Shown here in pieces: positions 7,344-9,863 of a DNA stretch of 9,863 nucleotides (positions within the stretch are counted from its first letter, which is position 1; each line of letters begins with the position of its first letter). This DNA is from CAYSHJ01 sp964589725 (GTDB lineage Bacteria > Planctomycetota > Planctomycetia > Planctomycetales > Planctomycetaceae). The translations under genes were made by a program, and so were the position numbers. Below the pieces are notes generated by a model, which had not been told where the DNA came from, ran no database searches, and saw only the letters and a program-made list of their open reading frames with translations. The DNA lies in assembly GCA_964589725.1 (NCBI GenBank), contig CAZPUJ010000520.1:1-9863 (forward strand), written 5' to 3'.

Positions 7344-7396
7344 GACGAGTCACGGTTTGGCTTCGCCGAGCGGCTGATAACCGGTCACGCCCTGGC

Positions 7397-8095
7397 ATGG
7401 ATTCCAGTGAATCTGCGAATAACTCGCTGGTCATTGAGTATTTGACTCTGGAGATCAAACCGGGACAGGTGTCGCGCTGGTCGGGACAAGCGGGTCTGGC
7501 AAATCGACAGTCGCGCGGTTGGTCTGCGGTCTGTACGAGCCGTGGTCGGGCGAGGTTTTTTTCGACGGCCGCCGCCGTCATGACGTTGCGCCAGCGGTGT
7601 TCGCAACTTCGTTGTCGCTGGTCGATCAGGACATCGCGATTCTTGAAGGGACTGTTCACGACAATCATTGCTTGTGGGACTCGACGATCCCGGTCGAGGT
7701 TCTGGCCTCTGGCGCGCGCGATGCAAACTTCGACGATGTGTTGGCCGCGTTGCCCGGTGGACTGAAAGGCCGCTTGTCCGAAGGAGGCAACAATTTGAGC
7801 GGCGGGCAACGGCAGCAAGTTGAAATCGCTCGTGCCCTCGCGGCCGATCCGCGACTCCTCGTCCTCGATGAAGCGACGAGCGTGCTGGATGTCGAGACCG
7901 AGCAAGTCGTGGCGGCGAATCTGTGCCGTTCCGGCTGCGCGTGCCTCGTGATCGCTCACCGCCTCAGCACGATCCGCGAAGTCGACGGCATCTACGTGCT
8001 CGACCAAGGCAGCGTCGAACAGTGCGGCACGTTTAACGAAACTCATGGTTGCCGACGGGCATTTTCAGCGAACAGCAAAACGCCAACTGTTGTGA
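7397..8095 (+). pseudogene. Decayed ATPase domain of an NHLM/NHLP-type bacteriocin (RiPP) ABC exporter
   Basis: Only the C-terminal nucleotide-binding domain survives. The usual C39 peptidase and transmembrane regions have no room, since the preceding gene ends at 7267. Motifs remain in order: SLVIEYLTLEIKPGQ (frame of base 7397), Walker A VALVGTSGSGKST (7471-7509, shifted frame), LYEPWSGEVFFDG, SLVDQDIAILEGTVHDN with the Q-loop, ABC signature LSGGQRQQVEIARAL (about 7795), Walker B LLVLDEATSVLD (about 7855), and LVIAHRLSTI with the H-loop His. One base is missing near 7469, between KPGQ and VALVG. One base is extra near 8041: the natural ending LMVADGHFQR...KRQLL-stop lies in another frame and ends at 8095. 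Wording such as LYEPWSGE and the VDQDI...EGTV..N..LWD block is typical, from memory, of NHLM-family peptidase/permease/ATPase exporters. No precursor or modifying enzyme is nearby. Upstream of about 7421 the homology is uncertain. Confidence 0.82.
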
Positions 8096-8319
8096 TCGCG
8101 TGTGACTGGACAGGGCACTCGGTCGGACGGATTGCCAATGCGAGCTCCTTTTCGGAAGAATGCCGACGCGCTGGCAGTTTGCGTCGACGCCTGACGATTC
8201 ACCCATGTCACGAGTCTCACTTCCTTTTATCGAGCACGAGACACCATAATACCGCCGTGATCCGCGGCGTCTGATTTCGACAGACCTCAGACCGACGTTC
8301 GCATCCGAAGGAGCGCGTC
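8096..8319. other. Non-coding gap before the small gene
   Basis: No supportable gene was found. A CATAAT -10-like hexamer sits at 8245-8250 without a good -35. A 6-bp inverted repeat GTCTGA/TCAGAC (8269-8274 and 8287-8292) lies between it and the Shine-Dalgarno of the 8320 gene. Frames that read through from the exporter relic are debris. Confidence 0.4.
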
Positions 8320-8667
8320 ATGGTGGAGATTCGGGGGCGGTTGCTCATAGGCGGGATGGTGCTCAGGAATCTGGAGGGACGTCTCGACCACGAGACGCTC
8401 GACCCGGAATCCGAGTGGGCAGGCTATCTGTTGGTCGACCCGCCGCAACACGAGTGCCTGGAGACCGGTCGGCCTTATCGTCTGGAATTGGACGATGGAC
8501 GCGCTGGCCAGATCGAAATCTCACGTCTGGAATGCGTGCCTGGACAGCGCCGCTTGCGAGTGCAGATTAGTGGCCGCTCGCCGCTGAAATGGTCGGCGTG
8601 GGCTCGTGACTCTCGCCAGAGATTGTCGGAGTTCGCGTGTTCAGAGTTAGCCGTTGGAGAAGCGTGA
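8320..8667 (+). CDS. Small soluble protein of unknown function
   Basis: A 115-residue protein that I do not recognise. The ATG at 8320 has a textbook AAGGAG six bases upstream (8308-8313), which is the main reason to call it. It has no signal peptide or membrane segment. The sequence alternates charged and hydrophobic residues with many likely beta strands: VEIRGRLLIGG, GYLLVDPP, PYRLELDDGRAGQIEISRLEC, RRLRVQISGR. This suggests a small beta-barrel such as an OB- or PilZ-like fold, but no PilZ RxxxR/DxSxxG motif is present. The gene stands alone, 224 bases after the exporter relic and converging on the HTH gene. It may belong to a lineage-specific planctomycete family; the function is open. 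Confidence 0.7.
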   Translation: MVEIRGRLLIGGMVLRNLEGRLDHETLDPESEWAGYLLVDPPQHECLETGRPYRLELDDGRAGQIEISRLECVPGQRRLRVQISGRSPLKWSAWARDSRQRLSEFACSELAVGEA

Positions 8668-8803
8668 AAGCAGCGCGTCGGGAGGCAACATGACTGAGGA
8701 AAGCACGATCGCGCCGATTCGCTCAGCCAGGACGTCCCCCATTCGCGGTGCGATTCCGGACCGTGGGATGTTCTGTCGTGCGATCACGCGCGGGCGAGCC
8801 GTC

Positions 8804-9046
8804 TCAAAACCCTTCGCGCAGACCAAAGCGATGATACCGCACGACGCGCGGAGCCATCGTGTGGCCCCAGCTGATGTCGTCGATCGGCACGACGAAAGCA
8901 TCCGCCAATCGTTGACGTTCGTCTGGGCTGGGTGTCCAGCGGCCATGAGCGATCGCCTCGATCCGTTCCGCGGACAATTGCGTCCGTTCGGCGATGCTTT
9001 CCACCGACAAACCGGTTTCCTCGAACAACAGATCGATGGTTTTCAC
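8804..9046 (-). CDS. Small XRE-like helix-turn-helix protein
   Basis: An 80-residue DNA-binding protein. Residues about 10-52 form a compact Cro/C1-type helix-turn-helix: LFEETGLSVESIAERTQLS (helices 1-2), then AERIEAIAHGRWTPSP (recognition helix and turn) and DERQRLADAF. A conserved-looking tail PRVVRYHRFGLREGF follows. From memory, small planctomycete HTH proteins share a WGHTM..R.VRYHRFGL ending. The start is GTG (9046): the frame is open upstream to a TGA about 17 codons earlier but has no ATG. AGGAGG lies 11 bases before the GTG, rather far but strong. It is divergent from the PFOR gene and preceded by a promoter-like sequence with a palindrome over its -35, which would suit autoregulation. 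It probably acts as a transcriptional regulator; targets are unknown. Confidence 0.85.
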   Translation of the reverse strand: MKTIDLLFEETGLSVESIAERTQLSAERIEAIAHGRWTPSPDERQRLADAFVVPIDDISWGHTMAPRVVRYHRFGLREGF

Positions 9047-9110
9047 GGAAAAAGGTGCCTCCTCGGCGCTGAGTTGCCAATGGTCGGCTTGCTGTCATCT
9101 CAGGGAAGAG

Positions 9111-9140
9111 ATTATTTAGCCATGTTCCCCGATGTGGCAA
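9111..9140 (-). promoter_or_regulatory. Candidate promoter of the HTH gene
   Basis: On the minus strand, TTGCCA (9140-9135, five of six) is followed by an 18-base spacer and AATAAT (9116-9111, five of six). Transcription would start near 9104, about 58 bases before the GTG. It is a sequence match only. Confidence 0.4.
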
Positions 9141-9151
9141 GCCTGCCACGT
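9132..9151. promoter_or_regulatory. Hairpin/palindrome in the HTH-PFOR divergent region
   Basis: GTGGCA-AGCC-TGCCAC (9134-9149) is a perfect 6-bp inverted repeat with a 4-base loop. It can be extended by a G-T and an A-T pair. It overlaps the -35 of the minus-strand promoter, so it could be an operator for the HTH protein. It might instead belong to a dispersed repeat family. Confidence 0.4.
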
Positions 9152-9213
9152 TGATTTCAAATCGCCAATAAGAATCGTCCATTCGCTCGTTCAGAGCAGG
9201 GAGAGTTTGATTC

Positions 9214-9863
9214 ATGACCACCATGACCACCGACCGAGTCTCCCGAAGCCCCGTCGTGGAGGAGGTCGAACCCAAGTTTCAATATCCCGGCATACCCACC
9301 ACCTGTGACGGCGCGGAAGCGGTCGTGTGGGTCGAGAGCCGGATCAGCCAAGGATCGGGAGCATTTCCAATTACCAGTTCCACAACGATGGGTGGCGGGT
9401 TCAACGCCGCCATGATGAATGGCATCCCCAACTTGTGGGGTGACCAACTCATCTTTGTTGAACCAGAAAGCGAACACTCTGCCGCCACGTTCTGTGAAGG
9501 CTTCGCACTCGCCGGCGGCCGCGTGACAAACTTCACCTCCGGTCAAGGCCTCGTGTTGATGAAGGAGGTCTTGTACACGATCTCCGGCAAGCGGCTCGGG
9601 ATGGTGTTCAACATTGGCTCGCGAGCACTCACCAGTCAAGGCCTGAATGTCCACGCCGGGCATGATGACATCATGTCCGTTGCGGATTGCGGTTGGGGCA
9701 TCGTCTGTGCGCGCAACGCGCAAGAAGCCGGCGACCTGTGCTTGATTTCCCGCCGAGCGGCGGAAGCCTCCAAGACGCCATTCATGAACGTGCAGGACGG
9801 ATTCCTCACGACGCACACCGTCGAAAGTGTGAGATTGATTGAACCGGAGTTCATGAAAGAGTT
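9214..9863 (+). CDS. Pyruvate:ferredoxin (flavodoxin) oxidoreductase, N-terminal part (3' end outside window)
   Basis: The first 216 codons of a cytoplasmic 2-oxoacid:ferredoxin oxidoreductase of the PFOR/NifJ type, which interconverts pyruvate + CoA with acetyl-CoA + CO2 using thiamine pyrophosphate and Fe-S clusters. No stop occurs before the window ends. It aligns in order with PFOR domain I: TTCDGAEAV (29-37), AFPITSSTTMGGGF (50-63, matching the YPITPSS loop that meets pyruvate), EPESEHSAATF (83-93, matching the EMQSEAGA region), TSGQGLVLM (108-116), SQGLNVHAGHDDIM (141-154) and MNVQDGFLTTH (191-201). ATG 9214 follows GGGAGAG, 8-10 bases upstream; a second in-frame ATG lies three codons later. 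The N-terminal lead of about 28 residues is somewhat longer than in the Desulfovibrio enzyme. A separate alpha subunit rather than a one-chain NifJ cannot be excluded, because the C-terminal domains are not visible. Confidence 0.9.
   Translation, partial: MTTMTTDRVSRSPVVEEVEPKFQYPGIPTTCDGAEAVVWVESRISQGSGAFPITSSTTMGGGFNAAMMNGIPNLWGDQLIFVEPESEHSAATFCEGFALAGGRVTNFTSGQGLVLMKEVLYTISGKRLGMVFNIGSRALTSQGLNVHAGHDDIMSVADCGWGIVCARNAQEAGDLCLISRRAAEASKTPFMNVQDGFLTTHTVESVRLIEPEFMKE

Noticed and set aside
7336..8046. Minus-strand frame of 236 codons opposite the exporter relic
   Set aside because: The plus strand carries clear Walker A, signature and Walker B motifs. The minus-strand translation shows no domain and arises from GC-rich codon bias.
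8042..8274. Extended C-terminal tail of the exporter ATPase frame
   Set aside because: The tail after GTFNE is unlike any ATPase. The neighbouring frame gives a natural ending LMVADGHFQR and a stop at 8095, so the long tail is an artefact of a one-base insertion.
8647..8946. Minus-strand 99-codon frame overlapping the HTH gene
   Set aside because: It overlaps the HTH coding region in another frame, has no convincing ribosome site and shows no recognisable motif.
8690..9154. Plus-strand frame of 155 codons with GGGAGG just before its ATG
   Set aside because: It runs opposite the HTH gene, which has a recognisable domain. The Shine-Dalgarno is only four bases from the ATG, and the translation is Arg/Pro-rich without any motif. 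It is most likely a shadow.
1..9863. CRISPR array, tRNA, rRNA, transposase or phage genes
   Set aside because: I saw no regularly spaced direct repeats, no tRNA-like cloverleaf, no rRNA sequence, and no transposase, integrase or phage-type protein in any frame.

Overview
The window is GC-rich, densely coding bacterial DNA. It most resembles a planctomycete (Pirellula/Rhodopirellula-like) chromosome. This is inferred from several features together: a Tat-exported PhoX/DUF839 protein, a nucleotide-transporter-like membrane protein fused to HEAT repeats and a cNMP domain, a small XRE-type regulator ending in a YHRFGL tail, and structured palindromic repeats between genes. No marker gene fixes the taxonomy.

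Layout. 1-1665 (+) is the C-terminal two thirds of pyruvate, phosphate dikinase, cut by the left edge. 1799-2461 (+) is a hemolysin III/TrhA membrane protein. It converges with 2484-3911 (-), a Tat-exported PhoX-family (DUF839) protein. 3912-4414 is a large divergent intergenic region. It holds a 131-bp imperfect palindrome with promoter-like sequences facing outward at both ends, a possible gene relic, and a cluster of smaller palindromes. 4415-7267 (+) is a 950-aa fusion of an ATP/ADP-translocase-like domain, HEAT repeats and a cyclic-nucleotide-binding domain. 7280-7343 holds two GAATTC-based hairpins. 7397-8095 (+) is a decayed ATPase domain of an NHLM/NHLP-type bacteriocin (RiPP) exporter, 5'-truncated and with two frameshifts. 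8320-8667 (+) is a small protein of unknown function. 8804-9046 (-) is a small helix-turn-helix regulator starting at GTG. From 9214 (+) a pyruvate:ferredoxin oxidoreductase begins and runs off the right edge.

How the genes relate. The two enzymes at the edges both act on pyruvate (PPDK interconverts pyruvate and PEP; PFOR interconverts pyruvate and acetyl-CoA plus CO2). They are more than 7 kb apart and are not an operon. The middle is a patchwork of single genes with separate promoters, one dead transporter and repeat elements. The strongest leads are the palindrome with outward promoters at 3978-4108, the tripartite transporter-like receptor, the exporter relic, and a palindrome over the -35 region of the HTH gene. 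No complete new defence or biosynthetic system is visible.
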